This document shows positions 1-8,015 of a stretch of 29,789 bases of DNA, in pieces. Location of the stretch: the NCBI GenBank assembly GCA_946886475.1, contig CAMPIQ010000027.1, positions 1-29,789 on the forward strand. The letters run 5' to 3'. The translations under genes and the position numbers were made by a program. Below the pieces are notes generated by a model. The model saw only the letters and a list, made by a program, of their open reading frames with translations. It did not search any database and was not told the DNA's origin. The stretch is from an uncultured Chitinophagales bacterium (GTDB taxonomy: Bacteria > Bacteroidota > Bacteroidia > Chitinophagales > Chitinophagaceae). Within the stretch, counting starts at the first letter, position 1, and each line of letters opens with the position of its first letter.

Positions 1-78
1 GTAAGTGAGTACAACAGTTTTTACCAGCACAGTTCATTGAATGAAATGACCCCTGCAGAAATAGTACACAAATTTTAA
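1..78 (+). CDS. Transposase C-terminal fragment (integrase-core type), cut by the window edge
   Basis: Frame 1 is open from the first base to TAA at 76-78 and gives 25 residues. The tyrosine, the HSSLN block and the TPAEIV ending match the extreme C-terminus of IS3/IS481-type DDE transposases, where a YN..RPHSSLN..TPAE signature precedes the end of the protein. The catalytic DDE residues lie upstream, outside the window, so it cannot be judged whether the element is intact. No terminal inverted repeat is evident in the short gap to the next gene. The fragment marks a mobile-element neighbour of the truncated RHS tip beside it. The identification rests on a short but characteristic motif. Confidence 0.6.
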   Translation, partial: VSEYNSFYQHSSLNEMTPAEIVHKF

Positions 79-116
79 TTCAAAGAGAAAAAAAAGAATA
101 TTACACGGATTTCATA

Positions 117-578
117 TCACTTTTGTTTTTTCTTATAATAAGGAATAAACTCTTGTGTATAAAAAACCTTTTCAGTTTTAAATATACCTTTCGCAAATGC
201 TTCTTTATGTAATTCTGGTAGCTTCTTAAATCTTTTCTTGCGAAGTCTATCTACTTTCTTAGGGGTTTTAAAATCATATGTACTGCTTAACATCATTACA
301 ACCTCAACTTCATTACATGTATCTACAAGCTCTATAATCGCTGGTTCAAGTCCAACAGACCTAAATAATATTTTTTTCTCTGAAACAGGTATGTCTATTT
401 GGAAAAAACCATTTAAATCTGTTCTGCCAACTTCAATAGTGTCATTAATCATAATTGACACAAATGACATCGTTTCAAATTGGTCAGTAATTGTCCTTCC
501 CTTGATAGTTCTATTCTGAGAATAAAGACTACCGTTTGAAACACAGAGCACAATAAAAATGATTGCTAATTTCTTCAT
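117..578 (-). CDS. Small secreted protein with a carboxypeptidase-regulatory-like domain; possible partner of the RHS toxin
   Basis: A 153-residue protein starting MKKLAIIFIVLCVSNG, a clear signal peptide probably ending near SLYSQ. I chose this ATG because the reading frame upstream of it only overlaps the RHS gene and would bury the signal peptide. Residues about 22-95 look like a CarboxypepD_reg-like beta-sandwich: ikGrtitD, then fvsI.in, the G-T-Dl-NGfFqI turn and the mfRSVGl-type strand. The C-terminal 50 residues are very rich in lysine. The gene starts 4 nt after the stop of the RHS-JAB gene, on the same strand, so the two are probably cotranscribed. Position directly after a toxin tip is where an immunity gene is expected, but no sequence evidence for immunity exists. 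It could also be an unrelated cell-surface protein. Confidence 0.6.
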   Translation of the reverse strand: MKKLAIIFIVLCVSNGSLYSQNRTIKGRTITDQFETMSFVSIMINDTIEVGRTDLNGFFQIDIPVSEKKILFRSVGLEPAIIELVDTCNEVEVVMMLSSTYDFKTPKKVDRLRKKRFKKLPELHKEAFAKGIFKTEKVFYTQEFIPYYKKKQK

Positions 579-582
579 GTAA

Positions 583-1620
583 TTATCGTTTTTTTGGGGA
601 GATATATTCATGAGTATAATCGTATTCTGCTGGTTGTACCTGTCCTGCAATTCTATACAGTATAATAAAACTTGCGTTGGGGATTAATGGCTTTTGTTGT
701 TGAAGATGTCTAACGTCTTTTGAAAGTTCTGGGTTCGATTGAGTTGCTCCTAATTTACCTTCAGGATGAGTGTGAAAATCTTGTAAAATATTATTATCAG
801 AATAATTAACTCCATATTTATTTCTCAATTCTTGAGGTGTAGCATATGATTCGTCAAATTCATTATTTATATATTTCCCTAATACCATATCAGTAACATT
901 TTTTGAACCATCAGCCGAATACGAATAGCCTTTGATTTCTTTTCCAACATACTCTGAAAGCTGTAATGTAAAAGATTTAACTCCATCAACCGATGGTTGA
1001 CCTTTACCGCCAACATCGATAACGTTATCATTTTTTTGAAAATTCATTCCGTCTTTTAAAATTCCTTTTTCTATTCCATCTATTGCAACCTTAGCTTTGT
1101 TATTCTTTTTATATTTAACTTTTCCTTTCCGATCTGTTTTAAGGATCCTATCAGGATCATCGTTCTTTTCACCCACTTGTTTCACATCTCCTGTTTTCTT
1201 ATCCAATGTATAATCTGTCAAACCATTTGGGTCAATTCTATTTAATGGATTGTTCTGAACGTAATTGTATGGTGTCACCCAAAAGCGTTTTTGTGCAAAC
1301 GGGTCTATGGTAGTCCATCTTCCTATTTGAGCATCATACATCCTAGCACCAAAGTCATATTGCTCTAATCCGCTACCGTCACTAAATTCCTTGCTCTGAA
1401 TTTCCTTACCCGTAATACCAATATTATTTGGCGAAACATTCGCAGCTTTGGAGGATATTCCCTCCATCGTCAACCCAAACGGATAATAATGGTTTTCTTC
1501 CAAAATTGGTCCCCTGATATGCGTCACCTGTAAATTATCAAAATATACGGGAATCGATTCATCGGAATTGGCTACAAAAACAAATAAATACCCATTTTTC
1601 TCCATCAACAAATCTTGCAA
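583..1620 (-). CDS. 5'-truncated RHS-repeat tip with a C-terminal JAB-like metallopeptidase toxin domain
   Basis: The 345 residues correspond to the end of a much larger RHS protein. Residues about 25-60 carry the pre-core segment (FDNLQVTHIRGP, then YYPFGLTM); 88-134 are the RHS-associated core (DFGARMYDAQIGRW, DP, YNYVQNNPLNRIDPNG); 138-195 are a lysine-rich linker; about 200-345 are a JAB-like toxin domain with the zinc motif HTHP at 283-286, Ser300, Asp302 and a plausible upstream Glu228. The start given is TTG; an ATG at 1605 is equally possible. The frame stays open upstream only to a TAG at 1666-1668, and the 15 codons there still read like RHS sequence, so the N-terminal secretion and shell-forming parts are missing. 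It is an orphan tip, either a recombination cassette or a decaying remnant. No signal peptide is visible. Confidence 0.72.
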   Translation of the reverse strand: MQDLLMEKNGYLFVFVANSDESIPVYFDNLQVTHIRGPILEENHYYPFGLTMEGISSKAANVSPNNIGITGKEIQSKEFSDGSGLEQYDFGARMYDAQIGRWTTIDPFAQKRFWVTPYNYVQNNPLNRIDPNGLTDYTLDKKTGDVKQVGEKNDDPDRILKTDRKGKVKYKKNNKAKVAIDGIEKGILKDGMNFQKNDNVIDVGGKGQPSVDGVKSFTLQLSEYVGKEIKGYSYSADGSKNVTDMVLGKYINNEFDESYATPQELRNKYGVNYSDNNILQDFHTHPEGKLGATQSNPELSKDVRHLQQQKPLIPNASFIILYRIAGQVQPAEYDYTHEYISPKKR

Positions 1621-1809
1621 GAGATGGATCTTGAATTCTTCATCATCACCTACTGGATTGAACGGCTATAAAATGCAAATTCAAGGAGTTTAAAACAAAA
1701 TCCACAATCAGTCCATGTGGAATAGAAACACTGTGCTACAAACTTTCACATTGCATATTATGATTTTAATGGTCTATTTAGTAAATTAGGAGACCAAATC
1801 TTTTAGACT

Positions 1810-2529
1810 ATGAAGCAATTATCCGAAACCTGGTTTGCCGAAGGGTATATTGATTTCGAATTGAAAAAATATACTTTACTGGCTTACCTGCAACAGATCA
1901 ATAAATATTTTACGGAAAGCAGGCTGTATCCGCAGCTGGCAGACCTGATCTTCCATTATAATAATATCGTTGCCTTCAGGGAAAATAAAAAATACCTGCA
2001 GGAACACTTTCCTAAAAAACTTACAGGATTGCAGATAGAGAAACTTCAGTTTCTTTATGAACAAATGATCGAGGATAATGAATTGATGCAGGAACTGGAG
2101 GAGATCATCAATTACTCCGCTTCAGAAATGAAAACCACCATCAGCTGTGGCGCTGAGATCTATGAATTTGTGGAAGAAAAGATCACCATTACTCCTATCG
2201 GGCTCATACCAATAGACATCATGGAAGGTTATTTTTTCCTGAGTACTGGAAAATCCAAATCTACAAGGGTGTATCAATACAGGCTTTCCATTTTCGAAAA
2301 ACACAATGAAAATTTCAGGAGTATCAAAACCTCTTATTTGGAAATGATGCAACGAAGCATGGTGAACACCTATGAGAATTTAAAGTATGAGCTGATAAAA
2401 AGCAGGACGGAACTTCCCAACCCGGCTGTTTATAGTATTGAAACAGACCTGAATTTCCCGGTGGAAGAAACCTTATTGCCTATTGCAAAAAGAAGCCTGG
2501 TGAAGTTCATTTCAACACCAGCCGCCTAA
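1810..2529 (+). CDS. Conserved-looking protein of unknown function, 239 aa
   Basis: I do not recognise this protein. It starts with ATG at 1810 and ends with TAA, and its codon use resembles the core genes to the right more than the AT-rich accessory genes to the left. No signal peptide or membrane segment is visible, so it is probably cytoplasmic. Residues 15-120 look alpha-helical with many Leu, Glu and Tyr; residues about 120-190 alternate in a way that suggests beta strands (ItItPIGLIPIDI); residues 165-205 look helical again. It is convergent with the next gene, with only 4 nt between the two stops. No operon partner is evident. Being a real gene is likely; its role is not known. Confidence 0.65.
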   Translation: MKQLSETWFAEGYIDFELKKYTLLAYLQQINKYFTESRLYPQLADLIFHYNNIVAFRENKKYLQEHFPKKLTGLQIEKLQFLYEQMIEDNELMQELEEIINYSASEMKTTISCGAEIYEFVEEKITITPIGLIPIDIMEGYFFLSTGKSKSTRVYQYRLSIFEKHNENFRSIKTSYLEMMQRSMVNTYENLKYELIKSRTELPNPAVYSIETDLNFPVEETLLPIAKRSLVKFISTPAA

Positions 2530-2533
2530 GGAT

Positions 2534-3049
2534 CTATTTTATCAGAATAGACTTGAAATAGACATTCCTTGATTTAGCCTGGGGTTTGTTATTTTTTTCG
2601 TAAAAGCTCAGGCTATACATTTTATTTCCTACAAAAATATTTTTGTTGTACATAATATTAAGCGAATTATCATCATCCTTGCCCATGTCAATCACAAATT
2701 CAAAACACATATAACCTCCTACCTTATCTTTTTTTTCGGAAATGAGGCTGGCTCCTTCAATCTGTCCCAGTACACCATCCCGGAATTCTGCAAACGATGC
2801 GGTTCTGGACATTTCTTCAGATAAGGCCAGTGAATCCATTCCCATTTTACTGAAATCAACAACCATAAGCATACACCTTGAATCATCATTAAGATCCGAT
2901 ATCCAAACAGGATTTCCCTGCATTTCCTGTTCTACAGGCTGAGATGGAAATTTAACTGAAAACCTCTCATCAATATCAACATTGATCCAGTCAAAGCCTG
3001 AAAATGATAAAAGCGGCAACAAAAATGATAAAAGCAGTAATTTTTTCAT
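2534..3049 (-). CDS. Small exported protein of unknown function, 171 aa
   Basis: The protein begins MKKLLLLSFLLPLLSFSG, a standard signal peptide without a lipobox cysteine, so a soluble periplasmic or secreted product is likely. The mature part starts with WINVDIDERFSVKFPSQPVE, a pattern seen in small Bacteroidota exported proteins of the PsbP-like or DUF1795-like kind, in which an amphipathic strand is followed by 'F P..P'. No catalytic motif is visible. It lies downstream of the S9 peptidase on the same strand, but 103 nt away, with a large inverted repeat between them, so separate control is possible. It converges on the unknown gene to its left. Function not assigned. Confidence 0.65.
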   Translation of the reverse strand: MKKLLLLSFLLPLLSFSGFDWINVDIDERFSVKFPSQPVEQEMQGNPVWISDLNDDSRCMLMVVDFSKMGMDSLALSEEMSRTASFAEFRDGVLGQIEGASLISEKKDKVGGYMCFEFVIDMGKDDDNSLNIMYNKNIFVGNKMYSLSFYEKNNKPQAKSRNVYFKSILIK

Positions 3050-3087
3050 GTGGTACTTTTTAAAATGCGTCTCAATATAATAACAGA

Positions 3088-3144
3088 CCCCCGGTATTCA
3101 TAGAAGTTTGCTTTAAAAAATATACTTAAATAAAATACCGGGGG
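3088..3144. repeat. Perfect 11-bp inverted repeat between the S9 peptidase gene and the small exported-protein gene
   Basis: CCCCCGGTATT at 3088-3098 is the exact reverse complement of AATACCGGGGG at 3134-3144, with a 35-nt AT-rich loop. On the minus strand it starts 7 nt after the S9 peptidase stop codon. No T run follows the second arm, so it is not a textbook intrinsic terminator; it may be an attenuator, an mRNA-stabilising stem or a protein site. Confidence 0.55.
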
Positions 3145-3151
3145 TTGTAGT

Positions 3152-6082
3152 TCAGTACACCAATTCAAATCCCCAATCCTTTCCTTTATTCACAGCCGGT
3201 ACTCCCTCAGTGATCCACCTTGGAGCTTTCTCGCCTTTTAGAAGCCAGTCAAAATATTGCTGCTCCCGAATTTGAATGTCCTTACGGTTTTTTCTTTCAA
3301 CAAGGTTATGAGCCTCCCCATTATAGTTCAGCATCCATACCGGTTTACCTAACCTGCGCATGGCTGTGAACAATTCAATGCCCTGGTACCAGGGCACTGC
3401 ACCATCGGCATCATTGGCCATGATCACCAGCGGCGTTTTTACTTTTTTCAAATGAAATAATGGTGAGCTTTCTATATACAGATCCGGTCTTTCCCATGGT
3501 GTGGCCCCAATGCGGCTTTGACCCATTTCATATTGCGACTGCCTGTTGTTTCCACTCTCCCACCTGATGCCGCCATAGGCACTGAACATATTGGCAACGG
3601 GCGCACCGGCCCATGCGGCTTTGAACATATTGGTCATGGTGATCAGCTGCGCCACCTGTATGCCTCCCCAGCTTTGTCCCTGTATGCCAATGTTCTTGCT
3701 ATCTACCCATTTCTTTTTGGATAAAGCCTGGGCGCCGCTTACAATATAATCGTAAGCGCTTTTAGCAGGACGCCCTTTTGTATAGCTGATATCAGGTGCA
3801 AAAACAATATAACCGCGGCTTACAAAAAAAGGAATGTTCAATCGGCTTGGCGTAGGCGCCGGTGCGGTATAGTTATACAAGCCATCACTTAATTTTTCAT
3901 AGAAGTAGATCAGCATGGGGTATTTTTTTGTGGAATCAAAATCTTCAGGTTTGTACAGTATGCCTTCAGATTGTTTTCCATTAAAGGTTTTCCATTTATA
4001 AAGTTCGGCAGTACCCCAGTTGTATCCCGCTTGTTGCGGATTAATGGAACTCAGCTTTTGCTCTTTTACTTCCACTTTATATTTTTCATGGTTTCCGGTA
4101 ACCTGCACCCCTGTATGAAAATACAGATCCGGGGAGCTGGAATAATTTTCTTTGGTATAAATGAGTATGCTGGCATCCTTTGCCTTCAATGGCTGACCAT
4201 GCACATATTTTCCATCATTGGTTATGAGCATCGGCAACATCTTATCGGAGAGCCTGTCCGTCCTTAACCCTGTTTCTTTTGTTTTATTATCCAGGAACCT
4301 GAAATACATGGGTTGATTTGATTTAAAAAATCTTTCCTCTTCATTCAGTCTGACATATCTCAAAGTTTGCTTTAAAGCTCTTCCCAGTGATGTAATATTT
4401 TTAGGCAATATTGTACCGGACGGATCCAGTTTCCATACATCATACCTGTCATACACATACACCGCGGAATCGCCTTCATGCCAACCCATGATGCCATACG
4501 GATTAGGATCACCGGGTGAATCATGTAATTCGTTATAAAGCGGAACTTTAATTTTCGAAGTGATATTGCTTAAACTTTTTCCGTCCCATACAAAATAATG
4601 GCGGGCTTTATCATCATAAAGCAAAATATATTTACCTGTTGAAGAAGGATAGATTCCACCTTCATGGTTTTTTTTGACCAGGATTTTTTCACCGGTATTT
4701 ATATTTATTGCATAAACATCTTTTTTGGTAGACCCGGCCCATTGTGATTCCACCCTCCTGCCGGTATCTGTAACAGCGATAAAAATATTACCGTCACCTT
4801 CACCTGTTTGCATTACGGTTGGAATGGACTCGCTGCCTAACTGCACCATTCCTTTTTCATTGAAATCATATACGGCCAGATAATTTCTGCGCAGTTCATT
4901 GTTCAGTCTTGCCAATTGTTGTGTCTGCAGGTAATCATCCTTATAATGCCAGATATCCAGTTTTACAAGGTCAATATCAATTAAAGAAGTATCCTTTGGC
5001 GGCTGAATGGGTGCTGTTCCAAAAAACAGGCGGTTGCCGGATTTGCTGAAATCAATATTAGAATGCTCACTAACGGTCATGCCCACCTGCATTCCTTCAG
5101 AATGCTTGCTTACAAGTACAGCAGCACTGTCGTCACCGTTCCTGTAAAGGTAAAGTTCATAAAACCTTTGAACCGCCTTTCTATTAGTATCCCTTTCCGC
5201 AACAAAAGCGATCTTGCTGCCGTCCTCAGTTAAAGCAAAACCTTTAAAATCATTACCACCTTTGAGCAGGGTATCCGCCTTCATTTTCACAAGGTCAAAT
5301 ACAACTACTGCATTAGCGCTGCCACTATCCCTGGCTGATCTGGAAACCCGCATCAGCAATTTTTGGCCATAATCATTGAAATAATAGTCTACCACATTTT
5401 TAAACTTCTGTTCTTTTCCATCTCCCAGTTTTCGCAGAATAAGGTCGGTTCCTTCCACCGCAGGAAGGCCCGGAACCGGGTCACCATCAGCGTCCAACTC
5501 ATCACGGCTTCCGGAACTTTCATTTTTTATCCGGGTAACCAGCATCACCAGTGAATCGATGGTCCGCTTTAAACTGTCTACAGTTTTTTGGGTAGGTCCG
5601 GAAGCAGGTTTTGATGCTGTGGCTTCTTTTTCTTTAAGATAAGCCACCCATCCAGATCCTTTCTTTGGAGTTTTATAAGATCTGACCCTGGGCATTTTAA
5701 TGATTTCATCTTTCCCCAATTCAAAAACTGCAATCGAATCTTTTGGAAGGTCTTCAGGTTTTTTCTTCCTGATCCTTGCTTCCCGTACATCCTTATATAA
5801 TGGTTTTATCCTGAAAACAAGAAACCGGCTGTCTTCAGTTATTACAGCATTATATCCGCGGCTGAATTGTTTTTTATAATCACTGCCATCAGTTGAGCGC
5901 ACAAACAGATCGGCATCTCCTTCCTGAGGTGTAACCGTATAAACAATCCATTTACCGTTATTGGAGATCATTCGTTCACCAATGCTCTGCCAGCCATCGT
6001 AAACACTGTGGTCAAGTGGTTTTTTCTGGGCAAGCAGGTTAAATGAGATAATGAGTGAAAAAGAGAAAAATAAAAATTTCAT
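3152..6082 (-). CDS. Secreted S9 family peptidase (prolyl oligopeptidase type)
   Basis: A 976-residue exported serine peptidase. Residues 1-19 are a signal peptide ending near LLAQ. Residues about 25-680 fit the beta-propeller that filters substrates in S9 enzymes, with repeated 'GN.lff', 'DG.kiAFv' and 'GkYillYDD' blades. Residues about 700-950 are the alpha/beta hydrolase domain: the nucleophile elbow GQSWGG gives Ser804, the D-x-x-VP loop gives Asp893, and NGEAHNL gives His925, so the triad is complete. A polar insertion around residues 160-205 with a short heptad-like stretch (VDSLKRTIDSLVMLVTRI) is an addition to the propeller. Expected role: cleavage of peptides in the periplasm or outside the cell for nutrition. 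The gene stands alone. The exact subfamily, dipeptidyl-peptidase or oligopeptidase, cannot be fixed from the sequence alone. Confidence 0.92.
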   Translation of the reverse strand: MKFLFFSFSLIISFNLLAQKKPLDHSVYDGWQSIGERMISNNGKWIVYTVTPQEGDADLFVRSTDGSDYKKQFSRGYNAVITEDSRFLVFRIKPLYKDVREARIRKKKPEDLPKDSIAVFELGKDEIIKMPRVRSYKTPKKGSGWVAYLKEKEATASKPASGPTQKTVDSLKRTIDSLVMLVTRIKNESSGSRDELDADGDPVPGLPAVEGTDLILRKLGDGKEQKFKNVVDYYFNDYGQKLLMRVSRSARDSGSANAVVVFDLVKMKADTLLKGGNDFKGFALTEDGSKIAFVAERDTNRKAVQRFYELYLYRNGDDSAAVLVSKHSEGMQVGMTVSEHSNIDFSKSGNRLFFGTAPIQPPKDTSLIDIDLVKLDIWHYKDDYLQTQQLARLNNELRRNYLAVYDFNEKGMVQLGSESIPTVMQTGEGDGNIFIAVTDTGRRVESQWAGSTKKDVYAININTGEKILVKKNHEGGIYPSSTGKYILLYDDKARHYFVWDGKSLSNITSKIKVPLYNELHDSPGDPNPYGIMGWHEGDSAVYVYDRYDVWKLDPSGTILPKNITSLGRALKQTLRYVRLNEEERFFKSNQPMYFRFLDNKTKETGLRTDRLSDKMLPMLITNDGKYVHGQPLKAKDASILIYTKENYSSSPDLYFHTGVQVTGNHEKYKVEVKEQKLSSINPQQAGYNWGTAELYKWKTFNGKQSEGILYKPEDFDSTKKYPMLIYFYEKLSDGLYNYTAPAPTPSRLNIPFFVSRGYIVFAPDISYTKGRPAKSAYDYIVSGAQALSKKKWVDSKNIGIQGQSWGGIQVAQLITMTNMFKAAWAGAPVANMFSAYGGIRWESGNNRQSQYEMGQSRIGATPWERPDLYIESSPLFHLKKVKTPLVIMANDADGAVPWYQGIELFTAMRRLGKPVWMLNYNGEAHNLVERKNRKDIQIREQQYFDWLLKGEKAPRWITEGVPAVNKGKDWGFELVY

Positions 6083-6140
6083 ACGTTGGTAGCTTGTGCC
6101 CCGAATATAAGGGAAATGGGTGTAGGAATTTATGAGTATA

Positions 6141-6187
6141 GTTCAAAGTCCGGAGTTCAAAGTTCAAAGTCAAAAGTTCAAAGTTCC
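6141..6187. repeat. Heptanucleotide array, (GTTCAAA)n, degenerate
   Basis: GTTCAA starts at 6141, 6155, 6162 and 6176, all multiples of 7 apart, with decayed units at 6148 and 6169. The array lies in the 174-nt gap between the S9 peptidase gene (starting leftward at 6082) and the end of the EamA transporter gene. The same unit recurs at 10903-10930 and, inverted, at 11060-11066. Confidence 0.8.
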
Positions 6188-6256
6188 CGTCGGGGGTGGT
6201 GTAACAAGAATACCAGATCCCTGTTTCATTTTTACTTCGCAAATTGTAATGCAAAC

Positions 6257-7183
6257 TTAAACTTCCACTGTCCCTCTGTTCACCTGCTCTTCTGTATTAC
6301 TGTTTCGCTGTTCCCCTGTTCTGTTCCTAACGATCCTCCACATATGGATCAATACGGCAATAGCAATCAGGGCAAAGCCAAGATAGAACCAGTTATTGAG
6401 GAAGCGGTTTTCCTTATAAATAATGAAAGCAAGGATGATCCCGTAAATAGGTTCAAGGGTAAGGGCAAGGTTTACGGTAAATGCGGATACTTTTTTTAAT
6501 GCTCTTATATAAAGAAAAAAAGTAAAAATGGTACATACCCAGCTGAGAATGACCAGCCATAACCAGTCCAATAGATTTGGAGTTGTCCAGTTCTCAGGAA
6601 ATACATACTGGAATAATGGGAGTAAAAGCGTAAGTCCAATAAAACCACCAGACAGCTGGTACAGTGTAATGTGTTCGGGCTTGTATTGGTCAATGATCTT
6701 TTTATTAAGAACGGAAACTATTACGGTTAACAGGGCTGACAATAATCCAACAACAATGCCTGTTGAGAATTCAAGATGTGTATTGTAAATGATCAATATG
6801 CCGGCAATGGCAAACAGGCCTAAAAATATTTCAGCCGGGTCAAATCTTTTTTTAAGGATAAGTGGTTCTATCAAAGCAGCCAGTAATGCAGTTGTAGACA
6901 AACAGGTTAGTGCAATGGTTACATTGGCCAGTTTGATGCTGGCATAGAAGCAAACCCAGTGCAGTGCCAGAATGGTTCCGATGAAAGAGATCATTAATAT
7001 TGACCTCGAGGGAATCCTTTTTGCTTTTCCCTGAATGAGGTAAAGTACCCAGAGCGAGATCATGGTGATTAACAACCGCCACCACACCAGCATGGTGGAA
7101 TCCAGGGTAATGGCCCTTCCCAGTACGCCTGTAAATCCCCAAAGAAAAACTGCAGCATTCAGTTGTATCAGCGCCTTTTTCAT
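6257..7183 (-). CDS. DMT superfamily transporter, EamA domains, with a repeat-encoded C-terminal tail
   Basis: An inner-membrane protein with about ten hydrophobic segments in two halves, each half an EamA (DUF6) unit; AAVFLWGFTGVLGRAI near the N-terminus and the LEPIYGIILAFIIYKE motif near residue 240-255 are typical of the family. Such carriers export or import small metabolites; the substrate cannot be read from sequence. I chose ATG at 7183 because GAGGAG, a good ribosome-binding site and rare in this genome, lies directly upstream; a TTG three codons earlier is less likely. The last 23 residues or so after the final helix are hydrophilic and are encoded by an exact 8-nt tandem repeat, so this tail is probably a recent, family-atypical addition. 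It is last in the leftward mpl run, 46 nt after the mannosyltransferase-like gene. Confidence 0.88.
   Translation of the reverse strand: MKKALIQLNAAVFLWGFTGVLGRAITLDSTMLVWWRLLITMISLWVLYLIQGKAKRIPSRSILMISFIGTILALHWVCFYASIKLANVTIALTCLSTTALLAALIEPLILKKRFDPAEIFLGLFAIAGILIIYNTHLEFSTGIVVGLLSALLTVIVSVLNKKIIDQYKPEHITLYQLSGGFIGLTLLLPLFQYVFPENWTTPNLLDWLWLVILSWVCTIFTFFLYIRALKKVSAFTVNLALTLEPIYGIILAFIIYKENRFLNNWFYLGFALIAIAVLIHMWRIVRNRTGEQRNSNTEEQVNRGTVEV
6268..6325. repeat. Octanucleotide array inside the 3' end of the EamA gene
   Basis: CTG begins at 6268, 6276, 6284, 6292, 6300, 6308 and 6316, an exact 8-nt period over seven units, with a partial unit at 6321. On the coding (minus) strand the unit is roughly GNGAACAG. 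Because 8 is not a multiple of 3 the encoded residues do not repeat, but gain or loss of one unit would shift the frame of the tail. Confidence 0.88.
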
Positions 7184-7238
7184 TCTCCTCAAAGAAAGGG
7201 AAAAAACAGAAGGAAAAATAAATAGCCCATTGTTCCGG

Positions 7239-8009
7239 TTACTTTACAACTGAAGCTGTTGTATCAAGCTTATTTTTTACTCTTCTCCTGTAATTGGTAA
7301 AGAAGCTATACCAACGGAGCTTGAGCACGCCCAGTATGCCTTCTTTAACAATGCCGCGGTTCATTTTTGATTCACCAAACTGCCGGTCCTCAAAATTGAT
7401 GGGCACTTCTTTTAATGTAAAGCCCAGTTTCCATGCAGCAAATTTCATTTCTATCTGGAAGGCATAGCCTACAAAATGAATTTCATCAAGGTTGATGGTT
7501 TCCAGCACTTCTTTTTTATAACACATGAATCCAGCTGTCTGGTCGGCAATGGGCATCCATAATATCATTCTTGTATAAAGAGATCCGCCTTTTGATAAGG
7601 CGATCCTGTTCTTAGGCCAGTTCTTCACACCACCACCCTTCACATACCTTGAGCCAACAGCCACATCGGCGCCCCCGCTTTTACATGCATCATATAATCT
7701 CGGAAGGTCTTTTGGATTGTGGGAGAAATCCGCATCCATTTCAAAAATGTACTGGTAGCCTCTTGAAGTGGCCCATTTAAATCCATGAATATAGGCAGTG
7801 CCCAATCCAAGCTTGCCCGATCTTTCCTCCAGGAAAACCGTATCATTGAATTGCGGCTGTAATGAGCGGACAATTTCTGCTGTACCATCGGGAGACCCAT
7901 CATCAATTACCAGCACATGAAAATCTTCACCGAGATCGTATACTGCCCGGAGAATTGCGGCAATATTTTCCTTTTCATTATACGTTGGTATGATCACTAA
8001 TTTTTCCAA
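7239..8009 (-). CDS. Polyprenyl-phosphate mannosyltransferase-like family 2 glycosyltransferase
   Basis: A 256-residue GT-A enzyme close to dolichyl/polyprenyl monophosphate mannose synthase (Dpm1-type). Visible motifs are VIIPTYNEKENI (4-15), the nucleotide-binding VIDDGSPDGT (34-43), the metal-binding FEMDADFSH near residue 90, and the acceptor-loop GSRYVKGGGVKNWP. There is no membrane segment after the catalytic domain, as in the soluble short forms. It would move a sugar from GDP- or UDP-sugar to a lipid phosphate at the inner membrane. The start is TTG: the codon three triplets upstream is the stop of the exonuclease gene in the same frame, so no ATG is possible, and GAGGAAG formed across that stop codon serves as ribosome-binding site. 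Translation is therefore probably coupled to the upstream gene. Sugar and lipid acceptor are not determined. Confidence 0.9.
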   Translation of the reverse strand: MEKLVIIPTYNEKENIAAILRAVYDLGEDFHVLVIDDGSPDGTAEIVRSLQPQFNDTVFLEERSGKLGLGTAYIHGFKWATSRGYQYIFEMDADFSHNPKDLPRLYDACKSGGADVAVGSRYVKGGGVKNWPKNRIALSKGGSLYTRMILWMPIADQTAGFMCYKKEVLETINLDEIHFVGYAFQIEMKFAAWKLGFTLKEVPINFEDRQFGESKMNRGIVKEGILGVLKLRWYSFFTNYRRRVKNKLDTTASVVK

Positions 8010-8015
8010 TCTTCC

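Noticed and set aside
1..1809. A complete insertion sequence or transposon
   Set aside because: Only the last 25 codons of a transposase are in the window, and no terminal inverted repeats or target duplications could be seen.
6086..6499. Plus-strand 137-codon frame
   Set aside because: It runs through the heptamer and octamer arrays and antisense to the EamA gene, and has no recognisable protein features.
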